A stretch of DNA of 64,000 nt from Puniceicoccaceae bacterium 5H (lineage in GTDB: Bacteria; Verrucomicrobiota; Verrucomicrobiia; Opitutales; Oceanipulchritudinaceae): positions 1-64,000 of the forward strand of contig WOUP01000013.1 of the NCBI GenBank assembly GCA_009772895.1, in the 5' to 3' direction. Below the pieces are notes generated by a model. It saw only the letters and a program-made list of their open reading frames with translations, searched no databases and had not been told where the DNA came from. Made by a program: the position numbers and the translations under genes. Shown piece after piece: positions 25,920 through 33,361 of this stretch; within the stretch, counting starts at the first letter, position 1; each line of letters begins with the position of its first letter.

Positions 25920-26345
25920 CTAGACGGTGCGGGCCTGCGGGAAGCAGGGATCGAAACCGACGGGCTGACCGGCGGAAGCCGCCTGCAGCGCGCGCCCGAT
26001 CACGTGGTAGGTGCCGCTCGCGGTCGGCAGCTTGCGGACCGTGCCATCGGCCGCCGGCACGAGCAGATCGCCCTCCGCGATGTTGGCCGCCGCTACCGCG
26101 CAAAGCGTGCGGTTGGCGGAGCCGAGGAGGGTGACGTTGATCGGCGCGCCCGCGTCCTCGGCATCGTCCTGCGCCACGCCGAGCGGCAGGTCGTTGGCGC
26201 CGCAGAGTGCGACGGTGCGCGCGGAGCCCGCGGGCTGCACGAGGCGATGACGGGCATTGAGCGCGCCATTGGCGAAGCGAGTGAGATCACCGGCGGCAAA
26301 TTCGCCGGCCACGGAATTGGCAAAGATCGTGTTCATGGATTGCAT
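25920..26345 (-). CDS. phage head decoration-type protein
   Basis: A 141-aa protein of short beta-strands (ARTVALCGANDLPLGVAQDD, INVTLLGSANRTL, IAEGDLLVPAADGTVRKLP). The pattern of an activity-free beta-barrel with GDLLVPAADGTV is shared by DUF2190-type capsid cement proteins. It lies between the protease/scaffold gene and the capsid gene, the usual place for this function. There are two possible starts: M1 at 26345 or M4 nine bases in. No function other than capsid stabilisation is suggested. Confidence 0.6.
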   Translation of the reverse strand: MQSMNTIFANSVAGEFAAGDLTRFANGALNARHRLVQPAGSARTVALCGANDLPLGVAQDDAEDAGAPINVTLLGSANRTLCAVAAANIAEGDLLVPAADGTVRKLPTASGTYHVIGRALQAASAGQPVGFDPCFPQARTV

Positions 26346-26392
26346 GTCGTTATGTGTGTCGTTGATGGTGAAAAAGTTGTGTCAGGGGCGCT

Positions 26393-27412
26393 CTAGGCAG
26401 GGCGCAGGGCGCTCCAGGCGGTCTGGAAATCCTCGCCCGTTTCGGCCATGCGGCTGTTGACCGCCTCCAGCAGTTGTCGCGAGGGGCTTTGAGTGGACGT
26501 GCGCTGCCCGAGCCCCGCCGTGCGGGCGGTTGTCTTGAGCACGCGGTCGCGGCCCATCAGCTGGGCATTCGCTGCCGCCGGATCGGCCTCGAGGGCCTCG
26601 CGCCAGGATGCGGCCTCCGCCGGTTGCAGGCGGCCTTCGCGCAGGGCGTGGTCGAGCAAGGTGTCGACGTGGGTCGTCTGCTGTTGCGCCAGCGCGGTCT
26701 CGAGCTCGCGCACCCGCCGCTCTGCCTGTTCGCGCGCCGTATGGGCGTCCTCGGCCAAGCGAAACCAGCGGTCCGTATCGGTAGGCGCGGTGTCGTTGGC
26801 CGCCACGGACTCCAGCCGCTGTTCCAGGGCTTCGAGCAAACCGTCGGCGTCTTCCGCCGGCACTTCCAGGCGCTCGGCCACCGCCGCCAGCGTCGTCGCA
26901 GCCAATTCCAGCGACTGCCCCACCCCGGCGACCTCGCCTGGGTCTTCCGCCGGCGCGGCATTGGCCACGGGCTCGCCGAGGATGTTGGGGGTATTGGTCA
27001 GCCCGACCGAAAGCAGCCGCACGGGCCGGTAAACGTCCGCCTCGACCGGCTCCATCAGCCAGCGCGGCGAGAGGTATTTGTAGTGTGCCTCGGTCAACAA
27101 ATCGCGACCGCTGCGAGCCCATTTGACGCGCATGTAGAGGCCGTCGTCGCAGACTTCGAGCCCGTGGACCCAGCCGTGAGCGCGGGTGTCGTCGTGTCCG
27201 GCGCGGCCGGTGAACTCGGCATCGTCCGGATGGCCCACGTAGACCGGCAGGCCGCCGAAGCGCCGGGCCAGGCGTCCCTTCAGCGAGTAGAAATCCTCCA
27301 CCAGCGCCTGGGCTGCCGCGCGGTCGAAGCGCTGACGCCCCTTCCGGTGCGGGTGCTCGCCGAACGCCACCAGCTTGTAGCGCTCAAAAGTGTTATTATG
27401 TTCACTATTCAT
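26393..27412 (-). CDS. phage protease/scaffold protein (Mu gpI-like)
   Basis: A 339-aa protein. The N-terminal third (FGEHPHRKGRQRFDRAAAQ, GGLPVYVGHPDDAEFTGRAG given in part as PVYVGHPDD, then YKYLSPRW) matches the Mu gpI prohead protease. The helical, Glu/Ala/Gln-rich C-terminal two thirds fit the scaffold portion (GpZ), which in Mu is translated separately from within the same gene. In Mu the protease matures the capsid by cleaving scaffold. The gene lies between portal and decoration genes, as expected. Confidence 0.75.
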   Translation of the reverse strand: MNSEHNNTFERYKLVAFGEHPHRKGRQRFDRAAAQALVEDFYSLKGRLARRFGGLPVYVGHPDDAEFTGRAGHDDTRAHGWVHGLEVCDDGLYMRVKWARSGRDLLTEAHYKYLSPRWLMEPVEADVYRPVRLLSVGLTNTPNILGEPVANAAPAEDPGEVAGVGQSLELAATTLAAVAERLEVPAEDADGLLEALEQRLESVAANDTAPTDTDRWFRLAEDAHTAREQAERRVRELETALAQQQTTHVDTLLDHALREGRLQPAEAASWREALEADPAAANAQLMGRDRVLKTTARTAGLGQRTSTQSPSRQLLEAVNSRMAETGEDFQTAWSALRPA

Positions 27413-27530
27413 CGAATAAAAAAAAGCAGAAGTTAAAATGAATTAAAGGGTGAGATCCTGGGGCTGGGAGCGCATGGGGCGTTTTTATCTTTAGCCGTAA
27501 AAGGCGCGGGATTCACAAAAGAAGAACAGG

Positions 27531-28739
27531 TCAGCCTCGCGACTGCGCGCCCTTGGCGTCGCCGATCAGGGCGGTTTCTTCGGTCGGTTCGGCGAGGTGG
27601 AAGCGCTCGCGAAAATCGTGGGCACTGAGTGGGATGCCCATCTCCCAGGCGAGGCGGTAGACCTGCAGGTCGCGCTCCGGCTGGGTCGTGCGGCCGGCAC
27701 GGACTTCGATCGTCGCGCGCGGCTCCTCGTCGAAGAGGGAGCGTAACAACGGTCGGTTGACCTGCGTCTGCAGGACCTCGGAAACCAGTTGCGCATCGCT
27801 CTCGGCCAGCAAGTCGGATTCCTCTTGCTGCAGGCTCGCGCCGACGCCCGCACCCCGGCTGATCGTGCCCAGATCGGCCCCGCGCCAGAGCACCACCATC
27901 GCGCGGTCCATGCGCTCGACGAGCTGGGGATACGGCAGCGTGCCGCTCGTCTCCATGTGAATCGCCTCCAGCTCCGTGCCCCGCCCCATCAGCGCGTGAA
28001 ACTCCGCGCCGAAGCTCTCTACCGCCTCGCGCGCCGCCTCCCATTCGGCCGAGCCGGGAGGCGCGTCGGTCGTGCCCTTGATGCCCGGCATGCCGTTGCG
28101 CTCGCAGTAGACGAGCCAGTCGCGCAGCGGCAGCGACTTGAAGAGGTAGGCGATGCTGCAGGCCTCCATCACGCCGGGCCCGACGGTGATCATCCAGCCG
28201 TTTTGCTCCAGCGCGCGCCCCTCCAGGGCGTGCTCCTGCTCCAGGAAGCGCAGGCGGCCGGTGCGGTTTTCGAAGAACCAGAGTGGCACGAAGCGAAACT
28301 CGGCCGTCATGCCGTCCGGCGTGGGTTGCCAGACCAGTTCGTGCACGGCGTAGCGCTTGCCGATGGCGTCGAGCATCTGCCGCACGAGCAACTGAAAGCC
28401 GCCGCGCTCGTTCTCGTCCAGCGCGTTGACGGCGGTCAGCTGACGGTAAAACGCGGTCAGCGCCTCCTGGTGGCGCCGCGCCGTGGGGGAGTCCTCGGTG
28501 GTCAGGATCTCCCAACCGTGGCGGGCTGCCGCGGCCTTGCGCTTTGCCGCGACCGATTGCACGACGTCGTCGCGGCGCTCGATCGCCTCCCAAGTCAGGG
28601 CTGCGCCCCGCAGATCGCCGGCGTGAAAGGCATCGAGTTGACGGGCGAGGCTCTCCGGCGAGAGCTGCCGCACGGCGCTGAAACGGGTGCGTTGTTGCGC
28701 TTCCCGCCAGCGGGTCGAAGAAAAAATAGTGGTTTTCAT
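27531..28739 (-). CDS. phage portal protein (DUF935, Mu gp29-like)
   Basis: A 402-aa portal-type protein. Recognisable parts are LTWEAIERRDDVVQSVAAKR (the entry segment of DUF935), KRYAVHELVWQP, FVPLWFFENRTGRLRF and KGTTDAPPGSAEWEA. The portal ring is the channel for DNA entry and the motor dock. It is shorter than Mu gp29 (about 510 aa) but ends in a plausible helical tail (HDFRERFHLAEPTEE). It lies directly downstream of the large terminase gene on the same strand, after a 196-bp spacer. Confidence 0.8.
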   Translation of the reverse strand: MKTTIFSSTRWREAQQRTRFSAVRQLSPESLARQLDAFHAGDLRGAALTWEAIERRDDVVQSVAAKRKAAAARHGWEILTTEDSPTARRHQEALTAFYRQLTAVNALDENERGGFQLLVRQMLDAIGKRYAVHELVWQPTPDGMTAEFRFVPLWFFENRTGRLRFLEQEHALEGRALEQNGWMITVGPGVMEACSIAYLFKSLPLRDWLVYCERNGMPGIKGTTDAPPGSAEWEAAREAVESFGAEFHALMGRGTELEAIHMETSGTLPYPQLVERMDRAMVVLWRGADLGTISRGAGVGASLQQEESDLLAESDAQLVSEVLQTQVNRPLLRSLFDEEPRATIEVRAGRTTQPERDLQVYRLAWEMGIPLSAHDFRERFHLAEPTEETALIGDAKGAQSRG

Positions 28740-28935
28740 AAAGTCGATCGAGTTGAACGTAAGGTCTTGGAAGCGGCGTGCAGAGTCGCGCCAGCAAAGG
28801 ATCGCCGTGACGAACGTAGAGTCGCAAAGACGCCAAAGGGTATAGAAGGTGTTATGAAAAGTTATGATGAACCTGGCGACGACGCCTGCGTTTCGTCTCA
28901 GGACAGGGCATCCGCTGGACGGTGTGTGCTCCAGA

Positions 28936-30285
28936 TCAAGGGTGGCGTTTGATCACGTGGACTTCGGGGGAGTGGCGGTTGGCTTGTTGGGCGGCGTGCA
29001 GGGCCAGGGCGAGTGCCCAGAAGCGGTCGCTGTGGCCGCTGGAGTCGCGGCGGGCGACGAAGCGGGGATGGCCGGCGCTGGTCTGCTCCTGGCGCACGGC
29101 CCGCAGGTCGGCGCGGATGGCGTCGTCTTCGGGCAGGCGCAGGCGGCGTTCTTCCAGGGCGCTGCGCAGTGGGTAGGCCAACGTCTCCTGCACCGGCAGG
29201 CTCAGCTGCAGGCCTTCGACGCGGTAGCGCCCGTAGCGTTCTGCCGCGCGCTCGGCGAACTGGCGGCCCAGGCCCGTGGCGTCGATGCAGCACCGGCGAA
29301 ATTCCGGGCGCCGCAGCAGCGCGTCGAGCACTTGCTCCTGCCGCGAAAAGGTCTCGCCGGAGAGCACTTCCACGTGCCGCGTGACCAACAGGTCGCCGAT
29401 CGGCTCAAGCGCCCAGATGACCGTGCGGTCGTGCACGCGCCCAACGTCGACGCCTACATAGAGCGAGCGTGCAGGCTCGGCAAAGGCGCTCGTGGCGGGA
29501 TCGTGGGCGGTCGGCTGGAGCAATCCGGACACCTCGCAGGCCACGAGGTCGCTGAACGAGAGGAAGGCCGCGGCATCTTCCGCCGGCACGCAACAGTATT
29601 CCTGCAGCCAGCTCTCCTCGTCGGGGCAGCGCGTCCGCACGTAGTCGAGGTAATCGTCGGGCGCGAGGTGCTTGCGCGGGTCGTCCTCCGGCAGGCGCGG
29701 CTGCAAGCGCTCGAGCAGGCCCTGCTGCACGGCGTCCTGCAGCGTCACCCGGTGCAGCGAAAAGCCCTTGGGGTTGCCGTCCTCGCGCGCCTCCTTCACC
29801 AGCTGATGGAAAAAATTGGCGCTGCCGCGGTGGGTCGAGATCAGCTCCAGACCACCGCCCCAGGTGACGCCTGGGTAGGCGATGCGGTAGAGCCGCTCGG
29901 GCTCGGGGTGCAGGGCAAACTCGTCGAGCACGCGGGTGCCGCGCTTGCCGGCCTGCGCATCGGGGTTGGAGCTGAGGCAGTGCACGCGGCGGCCATTGGC
30001 CAGCACCAACGTCTGCCGCGTGCTGCCCCGCCCGAGCACCTTGCCACCGAGGCGACGCGCCACGCGGTCGAGCCCGCGGGCAAAACCGAGGCAGTCTTCG
30101 AGAAAAAGGCGGGCCTGAACCGCGTCGCGGCTGCTGACCCACGCGTCGTAGCGCATACCCGGCCGACTGAGTCGCGAGACCAGCCGGTAGGCCGTAGCCC
30201 ACGACATGCCGACCTGGCGGGACTTCTCCATCAGCTTCAGCGGGGAGGGATCCTCGATCCAGCGGCGTTGATACGGTAAAAACAT
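28936..30285 (-). CDS. phage terminase large subunit (Mu gp28-like)
   Basis: A 449-aa DNA-packaging motor. The ATPase half shows a deviant Walker A (KSRQVGMSW at residues 21-29) and a Walker B RVLDEFAL (118-125). The RuvC-type nuclease half has YVGVDVGRVHD (D280), CCIDATGLG (D335) and HSDRFWALALAL near residue 425. All catalytic acidic residues are present, so the motor looks intact. It is somewhat shorter than Mu gp28. Two inverted-repeat elements flank the small terminase gene just upstream. Confidence 0.87.
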   Translation of the reverse strand: MFLPYQRRWIEDPSPLKLMEKSRQVGMSWATAYRLVSRLSRPGMRYDAWVSSRDAVQARLFLEDCLGFARGLDRVARRLGGKVLGRGSTRQTLVLANGRRVHCLSSNPDAQAGKRGTRVLDEFALHPEPERLYRIAYPGVTWGGGLELISTHRGSANFFHQLVKEAREDGNPKGFSLHRVTLQDAVQQGLLERLQPRLPEDDPRKHLAPDDYLDYVRTRCPDEESWLQEYCCVPAEDAAAFLSFSDLVACEVSGLLQPTAHDPATSAFAEPARSLYVGVDVGRVHDRTVIWALEPIGDLLVTRHVEVLSGETFSRQEQVLDALLRRPEFRRCCIDATGLGRQFAERAAERYGRYRVEGLQLSLPVQETLAYPLRSALEERRLRLPEDDAIRADLRAVRQEQTSAGHPRFVARRDSSGHSDRFWALALALHAAQQANRHSPEVHVIKRHP

Positions 30286-30305
30286 GGAAATAAAGCAATG
30301 GGTTC

Positions 30306-30380
30306 AACAGAAGGGCACAAAGCGCACGAAGTCGTTTTAGAATCGCAGCCTGGTCTGGGCGTTCTCCGTGCCCTTCTGTT
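30306..30380. repeat. inverted-repeat element A
   Basis: A 75-bp intergenic element bounded by perfect 13-bp inverted arms: AACAGAAGGGCAC at 30306-30318 and its complement at 30368-30380. The left arm continues with a segment (ACAAAGCGCACGAAG) shared with element B 400 bp away. It separates the large and small terminase genes. Confidence 0.75.
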
Positions 30381-30398
30381 ATGAATAAGCGATCAAGA

Positions 30399-30710
30399 TC
30401 AACCCAGCTCGGCTTCGATTTGCCGTAGCAGTTCGGGCGTGAGGCCTTCGGTCGGCGATTCGTCCTGGGTGCCGGCTTGCGATTCTTTCAAGAGCATCGC
30501 GCGGCGTTGGTTGGTGCTGGCGCAGAGGCGCTGAACGGAGGTCACGAGCTTGTCGATGCCCTCGTCGTCGCCGCGCTGCAGGCGCTCAAACAGAAGCTGC
30601 CAGGCCAGAACCAGGGCCGCTTCGGGTAATACATCACGTGCGCCGTAGCGTTCGAGGATCGCCTCCGCCTGTTCGCGCACATGGTCGATGGAAGAAAGGG
30701 GTAAAGACAT
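30399..30710 (-). CDS. small phage protein, probable terminase small subunit
   Basis: A 103-aa helical protein (VREQAEAILERYGARD, ALVLAWQLLFERLQRGD, GIDKLVTSVQRLCAS) ending in the acidic segment TPELLRQIEAEL. No clear DNA-binding motif is visible. The call rests on its place immediately upstream of the large terminase, and on the helical make-up and a tail resembling terminase-interaction segments of small subunits. It is shorter than the Mu small terminase (about 180 aa). Confidence 0.5.
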   Translation of the reverse strand: MSLPLSSIDHVREQAEAILERYGARDVLPEAALVLAWQLLFERLQRGDDEGIDKLVTSVQRLCASTNQRRAMLLKESQAGTQDESPTEGLTPELLRQIEAELG

Positions 30711-30728
30711 GGAAAATGAAGAAAGTTT

Positions 30729-30862
30729 GAACAGAAGGACACCAAGCGCACGAAGCGGCTTCTACCCGCAACGGGAAAGGCTCACTGCACCCACACCTGG
30801 ATCTCCACTAATGCTAGGCACAACATCGAACCCTTCTTCGTTCACTTTGTGTTCTTCTGTTC
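30729..30862. repeat. inverted-repeat element B
   Basis: A 134-bp intergenic element with 27-bp inverted arms (30729-30755 and 30836-30862) that match at 23 of 27 positions. Its left arm is nearly the same as that of element A. It could form a long hairpin or be a non-autonomous mobile element. It has no coding capacity. Confidence 0.78.
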
Positions 30863-30869
30863 CATTATG

Positions 30870-31187
30870 CTAATGTTTCACGGAGAGCATCTCCATTTGC
30901 GCGATGAGCGCGGCGATGTGCTCGCTGTTCTTGCGGATGAGGTCGTAGACGCCGCCGAGGCTCTGGCTGCGCTTGTTGTCCAGCTCGGTCAGGTCGTGCT
31001 GGGTGTCGCGGCGCAACTGGTGCACCTCGTTGCGCAGGCGTTCGAGGTCCTGGCGGGTGGCGTAGGTCAGCTTCGGATCGGGCGACTCCCGTTGCAGCGC
31101 GTGGATGCGCAGGATGAGGTAGTAGGCCGAGAGCAGCGCGAGCGCGCCGGAAGCGATGAGGCCGAATTGGGTTGCCGAAAGGTCCAT
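30870..31187 (-). CDS. small membrane-anchored coiled-coil protein of the phage module
   Basis: A 105-aa protein: one N-terminal membrane helix (FGLIASGALALLSAYYLIL) followed by a coiled-coil-like region (TRQDLERLRNEVHQLRRDTQ, LTELDNKRSQ). In Mu-like phages small proteins of this build lie between the lysis genes and the terminase genes (for example DUF2730-type proteins or spanin-like products). It lies 22 bp downstream of the holin-like gene. A lysis-related or packaging-accessory role is possible but not shown. Confidence 0.55.
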   Translation of the reverse strand: MDLSATQFGLIASGALALLSAYYLILRIHALQRESPDPKLTYATRQDLERLRNEVHQLRRDTQHDLTELDNKRSQSLGGVYDLIRKNSEHIAALIAQMEMLSVKH

Positions 31188-31209
31188 GGTGATCAGGGGG
31201 TGCCGAGGG

Positions 31210-31653
31210 TTAACGCTTGGTCAGCGAGCCGCCGAAGTAGAGGCCGACGATTGCGCTGAGCAGGTGCGTATCGAGCGGGGTGATGACGAGGCCCGTGAGG
31301 CTGTGCCAGAGCACTTTTTCGCGACCGTCGCCAAAGCCGAGAAAGCCGCCGCTCCACTCGCTGTAGCCAATGTGCACGGCCACTTGCGGAGCGAAGACCG
31401 CCACCAGCTTGGGGAAGGCGATGATGAAAAACACCGCCAGCAGCGCGATCGTGCGCCGCGTCCAGGCAAAGCCCGCGTTGTCGCAGGCTCGGGCCTCGGA
31501 GATGATCGAGGCCTCCGCGTTGAGCGCCTGCAGAAAGTAGGTGCGCTCGCGGCTGCGGGCCTCCATGGCCCGGGACGAGATTTGCATGATGCCACCGATC
31601 AGGGACGAGCCCAGCAGGGTCACCAGTTCGAGGGGAAAGGATGGTAAAGCCAT
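31210..31653 (-). CDS. holin-like membrane protein, first gene of the phage module
   Basis: A 147-aa protein with three likely membrane segments: near residues 8-25 (LVTLLGSSLIGGIMQI), 68-92 (IALLAVFFIIAFPKLVAVFA) and 120-142. A charged segment (RAMEARSRERTYFLQAL) lies between the first two. This layout fits three-helix holins of the gene-transfer-agent/Mu-like kind. No endolysin or peptidoglycan hydrolase is found next to it. It is the upstream-most gene of the co-oriented module. Confidence 0.5.
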   Translation of the reverse strand: MALPSFPLELVTLLGSSLIGGIMQISSRAMEARSRERTYFLQALNAEASIISEARACDNAGFAWTRRTIALLAVFFIIAFPKLVAVFAPQVAVHIGYSEWSGGFLGFGDGREKVLWHSLTGLVITPLDTHLLSAIVGLYFGGSLTKR

Positions 31654-31891
31654 AAAAAGTGTTCACTTGTTCACTGTTTCCAGGTGAAGAAAAGCGGGCG
31701 CTCGCTGGCGGCCCGGTTGATGGTGCTACTCTAGCAAATCGCCGGGAAAAACCGCAAAGCTTGGGCGGACTCCTTGGCTTCGGCGGGCGAGTTTTTCAAA
31801 AATCGTTATGCGTGAACGAAATTCGCGCCGCGCCAGACAACTTTTTCTATGGGCGGCAGCGAAAATGCCCGACCCTGCTATAGTGTCGCTC

Positions 31892-32656
31892 ATGCAACGC
31901 CTTTTCACCCTCGCCCTCTGCCTGTGTGCCGGCTTGATGGCCACGACGGCCACCGCCGCCGAGCACGCGCAAAAGATCCTCATCGTGGTGACCAATCACG
32001 GCAAACTCGGCGATACCGGAGAGCCCACCGGCTATTACCTCAGCGAAGTGGCGCACCCGTGGCACGTCTTCCGCGAGGCTGGCTATACGGTGGACTTCGC
32101 CAGCCCGAAGGGCGGTTTCGCGCCGATGGACCCGCGCAGCTTCGACCTCGAGGACGCCACCAACCGCACGTTTTGGGAGACGCTCGAGGCTGTGCAGGCC
32201 CTCGCGCAGACCAAAAAGCTGGGCGAGATCGACCCGCAAAATTACGCCGCGATCTTTTTCGCCGGCGGGCACGGCACAATGTGGGACTTCCCCAGCGAAT
32301 CGGTGGGCAAGAAGCTGATGGCCTTTTACGGCAAGGACAAGCCCATCGGCGCGGTCTGCCACGGCCCGGCCGCCCTGCTCTTCGCCCGCCACGACGACGG
32401 CACGCTGTTGATCGACGGGCGCAAGGTCGGCGGCTTCACCAACGAGGAGGAAAAAGCCGTGGGCCTGCAGCAGGCCGTGCCCTTCCTGCTCGAAAGCAAG
32501 CTGAAGGAAGGCGGCGCGGACTTCCGCCAGAGCGGCAAGTTCGAGCAACACGTATCCGTCAGTGGCCATCTGGTGACGGGTCAGAACCCCGCCTCGGCCA
32601 CCGCGGCAGCCGAGGAGATCGTGCGCCTGCTGCAGGGCCAGGGTCATCGCTCCTGA
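31892..32656 (+). CDS. exported DJ-1/PfpI-family (class I glutamine amidotransferase-like) protein
   Basis: A 254-aa protein starting at the ATG at 31892. It has an N-terminal signal peptide ending at ATAAE, so it should be periplasmic. The DJ-1 fold is shown by the nucleophile elbow AVCHGPAAL (C156, H157), FFAGGHGTMWD upstream and an acidic E44 in TGEPTGYYL. These are features of the Hsp31/glyoxalase III branch. Activity could be deglycase, glyoxalase or protease-like; the sequence does not decide. Export of this family is less common than cytoplasmic forms. Confidence 0.82.
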   Translation: MQRLFTLALCLCAGLMATTATAAEHAQKILIVVTNHGKLGDTGEPTGYYLSEVAHPWHVFREAGYTVDFASPKGGFAPMDPRSFDLEDATNRTFWETLEAVQALAQTKKLGEIDPQNYAAIFFAGGHGTMWDFPSESVGKKLMAFYGKDKPIGAVCHGPAALLFARHDDGTLLIDGRKVGGFTNEEEKAVGLQQAVPFLLESKLKEGGADFRQSGKFEQHVSVSGHLVTGQNPASATAAAEEIVRLLQGQGHRS

Positions 32657-32740
32657 TCCCGCGCCGTGGCCTCACGTAAAATCGCACAAAGGATGCGCTC
32701 ACGGCTTGCTTTTGAGAATTAGCCTCATTAAGTTTGCGGC

Positions 32741-33298
32741 ATGTATTCTACGGATGAGCGCACGCTGACCAGCGAGGTTCCGGCCACGATCGTGCCCTAT
32801 GGCGATCAGGTGACGATCCCCGAAGGCACGCGCGTGCAGATTACCCACCGGCTGGGCGGCAACTTTACGGTGACGTGGGAGGGCGGCATGGCCCAGATCA
32901 ACGGCAAATACGCCGAAGCCCTGGGCGAAGAAGCCCCCGCCCACGCCTCGCAATCCGGCAGTGACGACAACCACGAGGGCCCGCCCGACGAAGAGACCCT
33001 CTGGGAGGCCCTGCGCACGGTTTTCGACCCGGAGATCCCGGTCAACATCGTCGACCTGGGCCTCGTCTACACGCTGGAGAGCAAGAAGGATGAGGAGGCC
33101 GATGCCTACGACGTGCAAATGTCGATGACGCTCACGGCCCCCGGTTGCGGCATGGGCCCCGCCATCGCTCAGGACGCCAAGTACAAGCTCGAAGGCGTGC
33201 CGGGCGTGCGCGAAGCCAACGTCGACATCGTCTGGGATCCGCCGTGGAACCAGGACATGATCAGCGAAGTTGGCAAGATGGAGCTGGGGCTGCTCTAG
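32741..33298 (+). CDS. sufT: putative Fe-S cluster assembly protein SufT
   Basis: A 185-aa protein. Residues about 20-65 form the SufT-specific small domain ([18 protein letters not shown]), and the C-terminal part is a MIP18/DUF59 domain ([37 protein letters not shown]). SufT contributes to maturation of iron-sulfur proteins, probably as a cluster-transfer factor. No suf operon is adjacent here; an IscA-type protein is encoded 11 kb away. A good terminator follows the gene. Confidence 0.85.
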   Translation: MYSTDERTLTSEVPATIVPYGDQVTIPEGTRVQITHRLGGNFTVTWEGGMAQINGKYAEALGEEAPAHASQSGSDDNHEGPPDEETLWEALRTVFDPEIPVNIVDLGLVYTLESKKDEEADAYDVQMSMTLTAPGCGMGPAIAQDAKYKLEGVPGVREANVDIVWDPPWNQDMISEVGKMELGLL

Positions 33299-33325
33299 TC
33301 CTCTCCCCCCTTCGCCCACGATGCC

Positions 33326-33361
33326 AGCGCTCACCGTTCTCACGACGGGAGCGCTTTTTTT
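33326..33361 (+). terminator. intrinsic terminator after sufT
   Basis: AGCGCTC at 33326-33332 pairs with GAGCGCT at 33349-33355, and the loop contains an additional CCGT/ACGG pair. A run of T (33355-33361) follows. It overlaps the end of the converging ATPase gene by two bases. Confidence 0.85.
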
